Source: Serratia plymuthica (GTDB lineage Bacteria; Pseudomonadota; Gammaproteobacteria; Enterobacterales; Enterobacteriaceae). From it: DNA of 64,000 nucleotides. The stretch covers positions 1 through 64,000 of the forward strand of contig NZ_CP068771.1 in the NCBI RefSeq assembly GCF_018336935.1. Reading direction: 5' to 3'. Positions 33,872 to 41,685 of this stretch are shown piece by piece. A program made the translations under genes and the position numbers. Every line of letters starts with the position of its first letter. Position 1 is the stretch's first letter. The notes beneath the pieces are model-generated. The model was not told the DNA's origin and made no database searches. It saw only the letters and a list, made by a program, of their open reading frames with translations.

Positions 33872-35811
33872 GTCTTCAGATAGCCAGCCTTGTGATTTAC
33901 AACCACGGGGGAGAACGTCGTGAAATCACCCTTCATCCCGGTCAACTGAACATCTTGACCGGCGCATCCAAAACGGGTAAATCAGCAATAATTGATATTA
34001 TTGATTACGTTACCGGGCGAAGCGAATGTTACGTAGCCGATGGCGTTATCCGCAAATGTACACAATGGTATGGGATCCTTTTTCAACTGAATGATAGCCA
34101 AATCTTTATCGCGCGACGCAATCCAGATGCCGGTACACAGTCTCACGGCGACATCTATATTGCCCGCGGGAGCTCCCTGTCGATTCCCGATGGCGCAACT
34201 CTCCACAAAAACACTACAGTCAACGCTGTGGAGAAATTTCTGGGAACGGCAATCGGCATTAATGAAAACGAACACCGTCCCCCGAGTCCTACGCGACCCT
34301 CTCTGGAGGCAAATTTCCGCCACTCGCTTCTTTTTTGTTTCCAGGATCAGAACGATATTGATAACAAACAGCGTCTGTTTCATCGCCAAGATGATGGTTT
34401 TATAGCGCAGGCTATCCGGGACACCTTTCCTTATTTTCTTGGCGCAATGGATGAAGAGCGGCTCTTACAGCAAGCCCAATTGGACGATGCGCGAAAACTA
34501 CTGCGTCAGCTTGAAAGGTTGGTACGGGAAGCTGAATCGCTGGATGACGCCACATTTCCGCGTGCAAAAGCTCTTCTTGAAGAAGCTAAAATGGCAGGGC
34601 TTACCGACGATCGAACCGTAGTTGTAAACTATGAGGCCTGCATGACTCTGCTCCAAAGCTTGAGCGAGCGAGGAGTATTTTCAGATGCAGTTGTAGTAAG
34701 TGATCATGATGACATATTGATGCGACTGCGCTCAGAACGTCAAGGGATGCGTACTGAGCTTGAGAGACTGAATAGCGAGATTCGTGAAACGCGGGCGTTT
34801 ACCTCAGAATCAACCGGCTATGAGCGAGAGGCGCGGGAGCAGCGTGCAAGACTCAGCGTAGTGAATTTGATAAAGTCCTCAGAGGTATCGCAGCTTTGTC
34901 CTCTTTGCGAAAGTCACCTCGAAAACGTTCCTCCTTCTGTTGCTCAACTCAACCATTCACTCAGTGAATTGAGCCGACAACTTGAGGCGGTAGAAGCAGA
35001 AAATCCAAGGCTCCAGAAGCGCTTAGCAGCCCTCCAAATACAGGAAAATACTCTCCTCAATAATCTTCGAGAGAATCAGAAAAAAATCAGTGATTGCATC
35101 CAACAAGCTGAATATCTGCGAGTACAGCAGGAAAACTTTATGCTGCAGGCGCGGACTCTGGGGAAAATCGCACAGTATCTTGAAACTGTCAGCGATGCAG
35201 AGCAGTATTCGGGTCTTCGCACCCGGTTAGAAAATCAGCAATTGACTGTAAGTTTCCTTGAAAAAAAATTGGATCCGACTGCTGTACGAGAGAAACTTGC
35301 GGCCTTCCTCAATATAATCGGCCGTTATATGACTGAATATTCGGAACTTCTCGATCTAGAACATCAGGGAAGCAACCTGCGTCTAGATATTCGCAAACTC
35401 ACCGTTGTGGCAGATACCTTGGACGGACCGGTACCACTTTTCCGTATGGGCAGCGGGGAAAATTGGGTCGGCTACCATATTTTGGCTCATCTGGCCCTTC
35501 ATCGCTGGTTCCGTCAAAAAAAACGCCCCGTGCCAGGATTTCTAATTCTCGACCAGCCATCGCAGGCGCATTATCCACCTGAAAAAGATAATGATGGGTC
35601 TATTGACGCTCTGAAGAATGAAGATCAGAACGCTGTAAATCGGCTGTTCAGCCTAATCAACCACGCTGCTAAAACGCTCGCCCCTGATTTACAGATAATA
35701 GTTATGGACCATGCAGACCTTAAAGATGACTGGTTTCAGGCTGCAGTCTCTGATCGCTGGCGTAATGGCGTAAAACTTATTCCAACAAGCTGGATAACAC
35801 CCCAGAAATAA
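33868..35811 (+). CDS. DUF3732 Rad50-like ATPase of ABC-3C system
   Basis: A 647-residue SMC/Rad50-type ATPase. Walker A is LTGASKTGKSAI near residue 30, a long coiled coil runs from about 200 to 500 with a zinc-hook-like CPLC near residue 345, then an ABC signature MGSGENWVGYH and Walker B FLILDQPSQ. DUF3732 proteins are the ATPase component of ABC three-component systems and probably sense DNA or phage structures. The ATG at 33868 overlaps the preceding gene; the longer frame from 33811 is only coding shadow. Confidence 0.8.
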   Translation: MSLQIASLVIYNHGGERREITLHPGQLNILTGASKTGKSAIIDIIDYVTGRSECYVADGVIRKCTQWYGILFQLNDSQIFIARRNPDAGTQSHGDIYIARGSSLSIPDGATLHKNTTVNAVEKFLGTAIGINENEHRPPSPTRPSLEANFRHSLLFCFQDQNDIDNKQRLFHRQDDGFIAQAIRDTFPYFLGAMDEERLLQQAQLDDARKLLRQLERLVREAESLDDATFPRAKALLEEAKMAGLTDDRTVVVNYEACMTLLQSLSERGVFSDAVVVSDHDDILMRLRSERQGMRTELERLNSEIRETRAFTSESTGYEREAREQRARLSVVNLIKSSEVSQLCPLCESHLENVPPSVAQLNHSLSELSRQLEAVEAENPRLQKRLAALQIQENTLLNNLRENQKKISDCIQQAEYLRVQQENFMLQARTLGKIAQYLETVSDAEQYSGLRTRLENQQLTVSFLEKKLDPTAVREKLAAFLNIIGRYMTEYSELLDLEHQGSNLRLDIRKLTVVADTLDGPVPLFRMGSGENWVGYHILAHLALHRWFRQKKRPVPGFLILDQPSQAHYPPEKDNDGSIDALKNEDQNAVNRLFSLINHAAKTLAPDLQIIVMDHADLKDDWFQAAVSDRWRNGVKLIPTSWITPQK

Positions 35812-36123
35812 TGGCAAGACGCAAATTTGAGCCTACAGCGCACTTATTTCTGAGCGTAAGAACACTGTGCTATGTTGGCGGGGATAGCTACTATCCGGTG
35901 ACTGAAGTAATGAAGGTTTAACTGGAACAACGACGTCTAGGCAGGCGAAAGATTTGTAAGTAGGTCTGGAGAAGATAAGGTTTGGCTCTGCATGAGAATG
36001 TGAACGCTGGAACATAAATCCAATTGAGGCATTAACTATAACTTGCTGCAGTGCTGTGCCAAAGCAATAAATTTAGTAAAAATATGATGGCTAGATTTGA
36101 TAGGTTGATTTATAGGGGTTGTT
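35812..36123. other. Intergenic stretch without recognisable gene
   Basis: About 310 bases between the ABC-3C operon and the OLD stub. No open frame with family resemblance, no strong hairpin and no clear promoter were found. Confidence 0.5.
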
Positions 36124-36282
36124 ATGTGTTTTGCAAATTTAAAGATACTCAACTTTCGTGATTTTGAGACAGTTAATATCCCTCTGACGGGCAACATAGT
36201 CTTGTTGGGCGAGAACCTCGTCGGTAAGAGTAATCTTCCATTAGCGATTCGCCTGTTCAACCTTATGATAGATAGATATTAA
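36124..36282 (+). pseudogene. Truncated OLD-family ATPase/nuclease N-terminus
   Basis: A 52-codon frame reads MCFANLKILNFRDFETVNI, followed by PLTGNIVLLGENLVGKSN and then a stop. It matches the very start of OLD-family ATP-dependent nucleases: NFRxF strand, then a P-loop of the GENxxGKSN type. The rest of the protein (several hundred residues, including the TOPRIM nuclease) is absent; the downstream gene is unrelated. It is a remnant of a defence gene replaced by the next one. Confidence 0.7.
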
Positions 36283-36343
36283 TGGTGTGATTTATAAGGG
36301 AATGTACAATCATGAAAATGTGCCAAATACTAACAGGAGTTTT

Positions 36344-38161
36344 ATGATGATTGATAGATTAGAACTTACAAAAAACATTCAATTCTATAACTTAGTAATA
36401 CCAGAAGACAATCGAAACAGAACAATAACAGACGTTGAAATAACTAATATTTTGGATGCTGCAGATGACAATATTGAACCTGGTAGTGATTACCTATTAG
36501 AGGAATTTAGAATTGAAAAAAGATTAATTGAAAATGATATCCCGTATAAATATTCATTGCGAATCTTCCCAACACTCAAGCCAGTGTATTTTATTGGGGA
36601 GATCGAGGGCGGAGAGAACTACCAAGATAAAATTTATGCTTTTATATTAATTCTTGAGTTTGATAATAGTGTGGCAATAATAAAGAAAAGCTGTGCAAAT
36701 ATTTCAGATGATATTGAAAGAAGTTTTAATTTAGTATCGAGTAATTTATTGGCTAGCACCTTTAATGATTCTGATGTTTTATTCCAAAAAATATCCACAA
36801 GAACAATAACTAATTCAGATAAGGCAATCAGAAATAGATCTGCAGAATCAGCAGATCTTAAAGGTTCTTACTCTACTCATGCTGCTGGCAGGTCAATACC
36901 TTACTACTTAAAACTTAGGCAAGGTGCAATAATTAAGACAATCTCTGGTTCAGGACGATTGGTAGAGGCGTCACAGAGAGTTAATTTCGATGAAATTGCG
37001 ACATGGTCTTATAATCAACTTTGTCTGATAAGGCAAGGTGGAGGGGTTAAGGACTTCCTCAATTCTTTTGCAAAACAAAAAGATTTAAGTGAGGTTTTAA
37101 GCTCTACTGTGCCAAGTGCCTTATTAATAGAAAGTACTTCATTATATGAAAAGTTACAATCGGAAGGCGCCATACTAAAATACAAATTGCCTGATGGATC
37201 CGATTGCATTCTAAATGAAATACAAGTAAATCGGTTGCTTCATAAACTTGAAAAAGTTTATGAAATAAAACCTGACTTGACTATTCAAGTGCCGCTTGGT
37301 AAGGCTAAGGTACGAAAAAACAACAAAACACTAACGATTGACTCTACTGTTCTAAAAAAAATAAAAGTTTCGTACAACTCTAAAGATATAACTTTGCAAA
37401 GTTTTATCTTTAAAAATGGTTTCTACAGCATTACGTTTACTGACCCATGCTATATGTATTTTATGGGTAATTGTTTCGAAGACTCTTCAGGCATATCGGA
37501 AATCAATAGCATATTAGAAATGCTTGTCCCTAAAGCTAATATAAAAAACGTTTTAAGTGAGAAAGGTTTGCTTTTAAAAGGAATGGATAAGTTCTCTAAT
37601 GATTCCATGTTTGATGTGGTGGAAAACATTCATAGTGGGGATGATTACATTTTTTGCGATGACTTAGGGAATGAATGGGCAGACCATATCACATTTAATA
37701 AAGCGGATTCATGCATTTGTTTCATTCATTCAAAGCATGGTGACAAAAGCACATCAGCAAGTAAACTTCATGACGTTGTTGGTCAGGGTATAAAAAATCT
37801 TGGATATATGTATTTTAACACTGCTGATTTTACTGTTAAATTAAAAACAAAATTTAATAAAAACTATACTGGAGTTTACAATAAAAAGTCAGTGTCAACC
37901 AAGATAAAAAAGGTAAGAAAAGGTGACACTAAAAACATTAAAAAATACCTTGACGACCTTTTTAAGGATGTTAAATTGCATAGAAAATGCATTCTTAGCT
38001 GTTCATTTTTATCCAAAAAAGAGATAGAACGCGAGTTCATTAATTTGCGAAGAAAAAAACCGGTTAAGCCTCATGTGATTCAACTGCTATGGATCTTGTC
38101 TTCTTTTTCTCATGCTGTAAAAGAGGCTAATGCTGTTCCAATTATTTATTGCGATAACTAG
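36344..38161 (+). CDS. Large unknown protein in the defence region
   Basis: A 605-residue, lysine- and asparagine-rich protein from very AT-rich DNA. I recognise no family: there is no P-loop, no membrane segment, no signal peptide and no obvious catalytic triad. Features seen are an N-terminal mixed region with LKPVYFIGEIEGGENY, a central DEIATWSYNQLCLIRQGGG, a segment FCDDLGNEWADHITF near 440, HSKHGDKSTSASKLHD near 465 and a basic C-terminus ending AVPIIYC. ATG at 36344 has AGGAG six bases upstream, better than 36287. A terminator follows directly. Its place between an OLD stub and an IS66 remnant suggests a sporadic defence or restriction gene. Confidence 0.6.
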   Translation: MMIDRLELTKNIQFYNLVIPEDNRNRTITDVEITNILDAADDNIEPGSDYLLEEFRIEKRLIENDIPYKYSLRIFPTLKPVYFIGEIEGGENYQDKIYAFILILEFDNSVAIIKKSCANISDDIERSFNLVSSNLLASTFNDSDVLFQKISTRTITNSDKAIRNRSAESADLKGSYSTHAAGRSIPYYLKLRQGAIIKTISGSGRLVEASQRVNFDEIATWSYNQLCLIRQGGGVKDFLNSFAKQKDLSEVLSSTVPSALLIESTSLYEKLQSEGAILKYKLPDGSDCILNEIQVNRLLHKLEKVYEIKPDLTIQVPLGKAKVRKNNKTLTIDSTVLKKIKVSYNSKDITLQSFIFKNGFYSITFTDPCYMYFMGNCFEDSSGISEINSILEMLVPKANIKNVLSEKGLLLKGMDKFSNDSMFDVVENIHSGDDYIFCDDLGNEWADHITFNKADSCICFIHSKHGDKSTSASKLHDVVGQGIKNLGYMYFNTADFTVKLKTKFNKNYTGVYNKKSVSTKIKKVRKGDTKNIKKYLDDLFKDVKLHRKCILSCSFLSKKEIEREFINLRRKKPVKPHVIQLLWILSSFSHAVKEANAVPIIYCDN

Positions 38162-38167
38162 AAAACA

Positions 38168-38196
38168 TTTTGAGAGGGGTAGAAAACCTCTCAAAA
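38168..38196 (+). terminator. Terminator after the 605-residue gene
   Basis: Perfect 10-base stem TTTTGAGAGG (38168-38177) and CCTCTCAAAA (38187-38196) six bases past the stop codon. The remaining bases to 38580 are AT-rich and show no gene. Confidence 0.7.
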
Positions 38197-38580
38197 CAAT
38201 ACCGATGAATATTCCTAATTTATACTATCGATTGGAGGTTTGGAATTTGTTTGAAAGGTGCATCAAACTCTATGTATCCAATCTCAATAGATTAAATTTC
38301 AAGCTCTATACAGCATGCTTTATTTAGAAGGAGACAATTGATACTACTCTTTTGATCAGGTATCAATCGCAGAGCTATGAGAATAAATAATAAAAAACTC
38401 ATAAGCTGAATTGATGAGCTTTAAGTTACGCGCCAACAGGAAGGCAACTGATCCTATAGGATAATCCCTTGAAAAGTCAGCACTTGAATATGTGGGATTT
38501 TATCATGACCTTAAATAAGGCTGAGGCCAGAAATACGCGGGCTCCCGGCATCAGAGCGCCTAGCTGCCAGGCAATCCCCG

Positions 38581-39000
38581 AGCAAACCGCAGTTGGCTTC
38601 GCTGCATAAGTGGTTGATAGAGAAAAGCGCGACACTGTCGTAGAAATCCCGGTTGGGGGTGGCGTTCGCTTATGCGTTCAATCAGTGGGGTGCTCTGTGT
38701 TATTACTGCGATGACGGGCCGGTGGAACCTGATAATGATGATGCGGAGCGGGCGCTGAGAGAGGTCTGTCTGGGGAAAAGAATTATATATTCTTCGGTAG
38801 TGACAATGGCGGTGAGCGCGGCGCACTGCTTTATGGGCTGATAGGCACGTGCAAACTCAATGTATTGACCCTGAGGCTTATCTGCACCATATCCTGGCGT
38901 ACTGCCGAAGGCGTCTACAAATAAAGTGGCCGAATTGCTGCCATGGAACGTGGTTCTCACCGATAAATAACCGTCAATACGGCGTTCACTTAACGCTTAT
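38581..39000 (+). mobile_element. IS66-family transposase 3' remnant
   Basis: One frame reads SKPQLASLHKWLIEKSATLS, an in-frame TAG, then FNQWGALCYYCDDGPVEPDN and DDAERALREVCLGKR. It then shifts frame to GSDNGGERGALLYGLIGTCK, again to DPEAYLHHILAY and finally KVAELLPWNVVLTDK with a stop at 38970. These are the C-terminal blocks of an IS66 TnpC. A terminus resembling CGCTTAC ends near 39000. At least two frameshifts and one stop make it inactive. Confidence 0.85.
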
Positions 39001-39310
39001 CGATATAGTCATTCCATTTTTCTTCAAGAGATATACCCTTGTGGCGTAGCTTTATGCCTAGTGTGTACTCTCTAACGTCCGCTTTCGTTAAAGATGAGTG
39101 TCAGACTTGAGTGTGTTCTACCTCAGAACACTGCTACATCAGGTCTGAAGTTATACAGTGAAATTCATTTTCTAAATCACAACCTTCAACCCATTTCACC
39201 GCTGCGAACCAAGGGGCGCTACGCCCGGCTATGTAGGTCATATCTTTTCCTTCCGTGTGCTTTTCGTTCCCGTATCAGCTTCCGGCTAATCGTTTCCCAA
39301 CACAACCCGT

Positions 39311-39350
39311 CCCGCAAGGGTAAATAGCACGCATTCTGCGCCCTTGCGGG
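39311..39350 (+). promoter_or_regulatory. Stem-loop in the ardC leader
   Basis: Perfect 10-base stem CCCGCAAGGG (39311-39320) and CCCTTGCGGG (39341-39350), loop 20 bases, about 75 bases before ardC. It may control expression of ardC, for example at entry as single-stranded DNA, or be a terminator for upstream transcription. The surrounding 39001-39424 has no gene. Confidence 0.55.
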
Positions 39351-39424
39351 CCGGAACGATGTCGGGAAAGCGAACCGTCAGGCGATTCGAAGACGAAAAT
39401 CACACCACTGACGGAGAAAAAATC

Positions 39425-40369
39425 ATGACTATTTCCCTGCATACCCAGGCTAGCGCCCCTAACACCGCAGCAGCGACCAGCGTATCCCCGCTGGACCCGT
39501 CAGGCTCCTCAAAAACGAAATTTTCCAAAACCAAAACTGATATTTATCAGACCGTCACTGACAGCATCATTGCGGCACTGGAAACTGGTGTTAAACCCTG
39601 GGCGTGTCCGTGGCAGCGTACCCCTGGTATGTCGGGTTTACCGTCCAATTACGCAACTGGTATGGGTTACAGTGGAATGAATATCATGTTGTTGTGGTGC
39701 AGTGCGTCAGAACAGGGATTCAATGATTCGCGTTGGATGACCTACAAACAGGCAAAAACGGAAGGCGGGCAGGTACGTAAGGGAGAACACGGCACAACAG
39801 CTATTTTCTATACCATGTTGGAAAGGGAAAATAACGAAGGAGAAACTGACTATATCCCGATGCTGAAAACTTTTACCGTGTTTAATGTTGGGCAAATTGA
39901 CGGTTTGCCTCTGAGTGACAAAGCAGTTTGCCCGGCAGAGACCTTTGAGTCGTTACCGCGTGCGGAAGCGCTTTTCCGTAACAGTGGTGCAACCATCATT
40001 GAGAAGGGACAAAACGCCTTTTTCGCACCGTCAACCGATGAAATCCATTTACCGGAACGTCGTCTTTTTAGCGATGCTGCCAATTTCTACGCTACTGGCC
40101 TGCATGAGCTGGTTCACTGGAGCGGGGCCAAAAGTCGGCTGAACCGAGAAATGAGAGGGAAGTTTGGCAGTGAGGATTATGCTTTTGAGGAGTTGATCGC
40201 CGAACTGGGAAGCGCGTTCCTGATGGCGGACCTGGGGATTGTCGGAGAGGTTCAGCATGAAAGTTATATTGCTTCCTGGCTGAAAGCACTGAAGAACGAC
40301 AAACGCTATATTTTCAAGGCCGCCAGCGCGGCATCGAAAGCGCATCGTTATTTAATTGATAAAATCTGA
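39425..40369 (+). CDS. ardC: ArdC-like antirestriction protein
   Basis: A 314-residue protein. It has an N-terminal ArdC-type DNA-binding domain (DIYQTVTDSIIAALETG, then KPWACPW, then GMNIMLLW) and a C-terminal zincin-like domain with HELVHW and a downstream EELIAELGSAFL. ArdC-type proteins bind single-stranded DNA and protect incoming plasmid or ICE DNA from restriction; the HExxH motif suggests a metalloprotease. The ATG at 39425 has GGAG nine bases upstream. It reads away from the mob genes, separated from them by two hairpins. Confidence 0.82.
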   Translation: MTISLHTQASAPNTAAATSVSPLDPSGSSKTKFSKTKTDIYQTVTDSIIAALETGVKPWACPWQRTPGMSGLPSNYATGMGYSGMNIMLLWCSASEQGFNDSRWMTYKQAKTEGGQVRKGEHGTTAIFYTMLERENNEGETDYIPMLKTFTVFNVGQIDGLPLSDKAVCPAETFESLPRAEALFRNSGATIIEKGQNAFFAPSTDEIHLPERRLFSDAANFYATGLHELVHWSGAKSRLNREMRGKFGSEDYAFEELIAELGSAFLMADLGIVGEVQHESYIASWLKALKNDKRYIFKAASAASKAHRYLIDKI

Positions 40370-40379
40370 GCAGGAAGTG

Positions 40380-40400
40380 GCCGCAAAGGAATGCGGCTTT
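40380..40400 (+). terminator. Terminator after ardC
   Basis: Stem GCCGCA (40380-40385) and TGCGGC (40392-40397) with a six-base loop and a short T-run, ten bases past the ardC stop. Confidence 0.6.
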
Positions 40401-40429
40401 GTGTGCAGGGATAGGCTTGACCAGTAACG

Positions 40430-40492
40430 CTGTAGAGACATGAGTGAGGCGGAGCGCAGCCAGGCGAGCACCGAACAGTCATGTCACTACAG
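40430..40492. repeat. Long inverted repeat between ardC and the mob genes
   Basis: CTGTAGAGACATGA (40430-40443) and TCATGTCACTACAG (40479-40492) pair at 13 of 14 positions. It lies between two convergent genes, so it may stop transcription from both sides, or be a recombination or nicking structure. Confidence 0.5.
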
Positions 40493-40532
40493 TGGAATAA
40501 AGCAAGCCACACGGATAGGACTGAACGGGCAG

Positions 40533-40820
40533 CTATTCTCTGTTATCAGTAACTGCCTGGAGCGTCTGCAGCCGCTGCTCCAGGCAATCTAGTCTTTCTT
40601 CGAGGCCATGACTTTGCTGCTCAATATCTTCCAGCGTTTCTGACAGAAGATCACGTAGCAGCACAAAATTTGCGTGCAGGGCATATACAAAATCGTTGCC
40701 GCGTTCCAATAATGCTTCGCGCGGTATGTCCCGCAATGCGGAATGCGTCATCCATGTGACCAGCGCTTTTGCGCTCATTTCGGTTAGTACGTCCGAAAGT
40801 CGGTCAGTTTCTCTGTTCAT
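40533..40820 (-). CDS. Small coiled-coil protein of transfer region
   Basis: A 95-residue acidic protein that I do not recognise. The second half (EDIEQQSHGLEERLDCLEQRLQTL) has heptad-like spacing and should form a coiled coil; the first half contains SAKALVTWMTHSALRDIPREA. No signal peptide or membrane segment. It lies downstream of mobC on the same strand after about 107 bases, so it probably belongs to the mob operon and could assist relaxosome assembly, which is inference. Confidence 0.55.
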   Translation of the reverse strand: MNRETDRLSDVLTEMSAKALVTWMTHSALRDIPREALLERGNDFVYALHANFVLLRDLLSETLEDIEQQSHGLEERLDCLEQRLQTLQAVTDNRE

Positions 40821-40927
40821 TCTGGACTCCTGTCTATTCTGATGATGGGGGAGTATTTCGGTAGGGCATTACTTCTGGTCGTTGCACTGCTGGTGGGCTG
40901 GTTGGGGCAGTTGGTGAAACAGAACAA

Positions 40928-41677
40928 CTATATGAAGTTGCCTAAATCCAGCCGTTGCAACTCGTCGAGCGTGTAGATGCGGAAGACATTTCGGTGGCGG
41001 GTTTCCAGCGGGATGTGCTGGTGGTTAACGATGACGTGCCGGATGCTGTCAAACAACCGTTCAAGACCGCGCTTTTTCTGCGGATCCGGCACGATATAGA
41101 AAACGTAAATCCAGTCTTTACGGGTCCGGGCCAGTAAATGGCTGGCGATGATCGACTGATAACGGGCTTTAGTTTTTAGGCGGCGCTCGGTCTCTATGGC
41201 GATCACGGTGCCGCCGGGAAAGGTGATCAGCCCATCCGGCCGGTGACTGACCTGGTAACGACTGAGGAAGGTTGTGCGATCGCCGTTGATCCACCCGGAT
41301 GCGCCTTTTTGCTCAAGGGTGATCCGGGCGACCTGATTATCGAGGTGATGCTCCAGCGTCCAGCCGGTAACTTTTGACGGCTCAAACCGCGCCGGGAAAA
41401 GTGCATCGTCGGGTGTTAACACAACGGCTATCCCGTCACTGGTAATGCCCCACAATGAAATTTTCATCGTGCGTGATACCAGGACGTGCTTTTGTATTAA
41501 CCCCATGCCCTCGACTTTTGAAAGCAGGGAATACAGCGATTTATGATCCCTGAAGCCGAAGAGAAGCATCAGTGTTTTAAAGTCACTGTACGTCTCTTCT
41601 TTCAGGAAATTCAGCAGTTTTTGTATTTTTTCGCGGTGTCGCGTCTGGCGTTCGCGGTATGCGGTGATCAGCATCAT
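40928..41677 (-). CDS. mobC: MobC relaxase/mobilisation protein (MOBC family)
   Basis: A 249-residue protein of the replication-relaxation/MobC type. The N-terminal half looks like a winged helix (KTLMLLFGFRDHKSLYSLLSKVEGMGLIQK). The second half has RPDGLITF followed by VIAIETERRLK, the PDG...ExE arrangement expected for the nuclease-like core of CloDF13 MobC, prototype of the MOBC relaxases. It would nick the origin of transfer and lead the strand out together with MobB. The start ATG follows GGGGGGA closely, nine bases after the mobB stop, so mobB and mobC form an operon. Confidence 0.78.
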   Translation of the reverse strand: MMLITAYRERQTRHREKIQKLLNFLKEETYSDFKTLMLLFGFRDHKSLYSLLSKVEGMGLIQKHVLVSRTMKISLWGITSDGIAVVLTPDDALFPARFEPSKVTGWTLEHHLDNQVARITLEQKGASGWINGDRTTFLSRYQVSHRPDGLITFPGGTVIAIETERRLKTKARYQSIIASHLLARTRKDWIYVFYIVPDPQKKRGLERLFDSIRHVIVNHQHIPLETRHRNVFRIYTLDELQRLDLGNFI

Positions 41678-41685
41678 TCCCCCCT

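Noticed and set aside
36287..36343. Earlier start for the 605-residue gene
   Set aside because: No ribosome site precedes 36287, whereas AGGAG stands at the right distance from 36344.
40842..40976. A 44-codon plus-strand frame with a hydrophobic stretch (ALLLVVALLVGWLG)
   Set aside because: It overlaps the end of mobC on the other strand and has no clear ribosome site. A small membrane protein is possible but unsupported.
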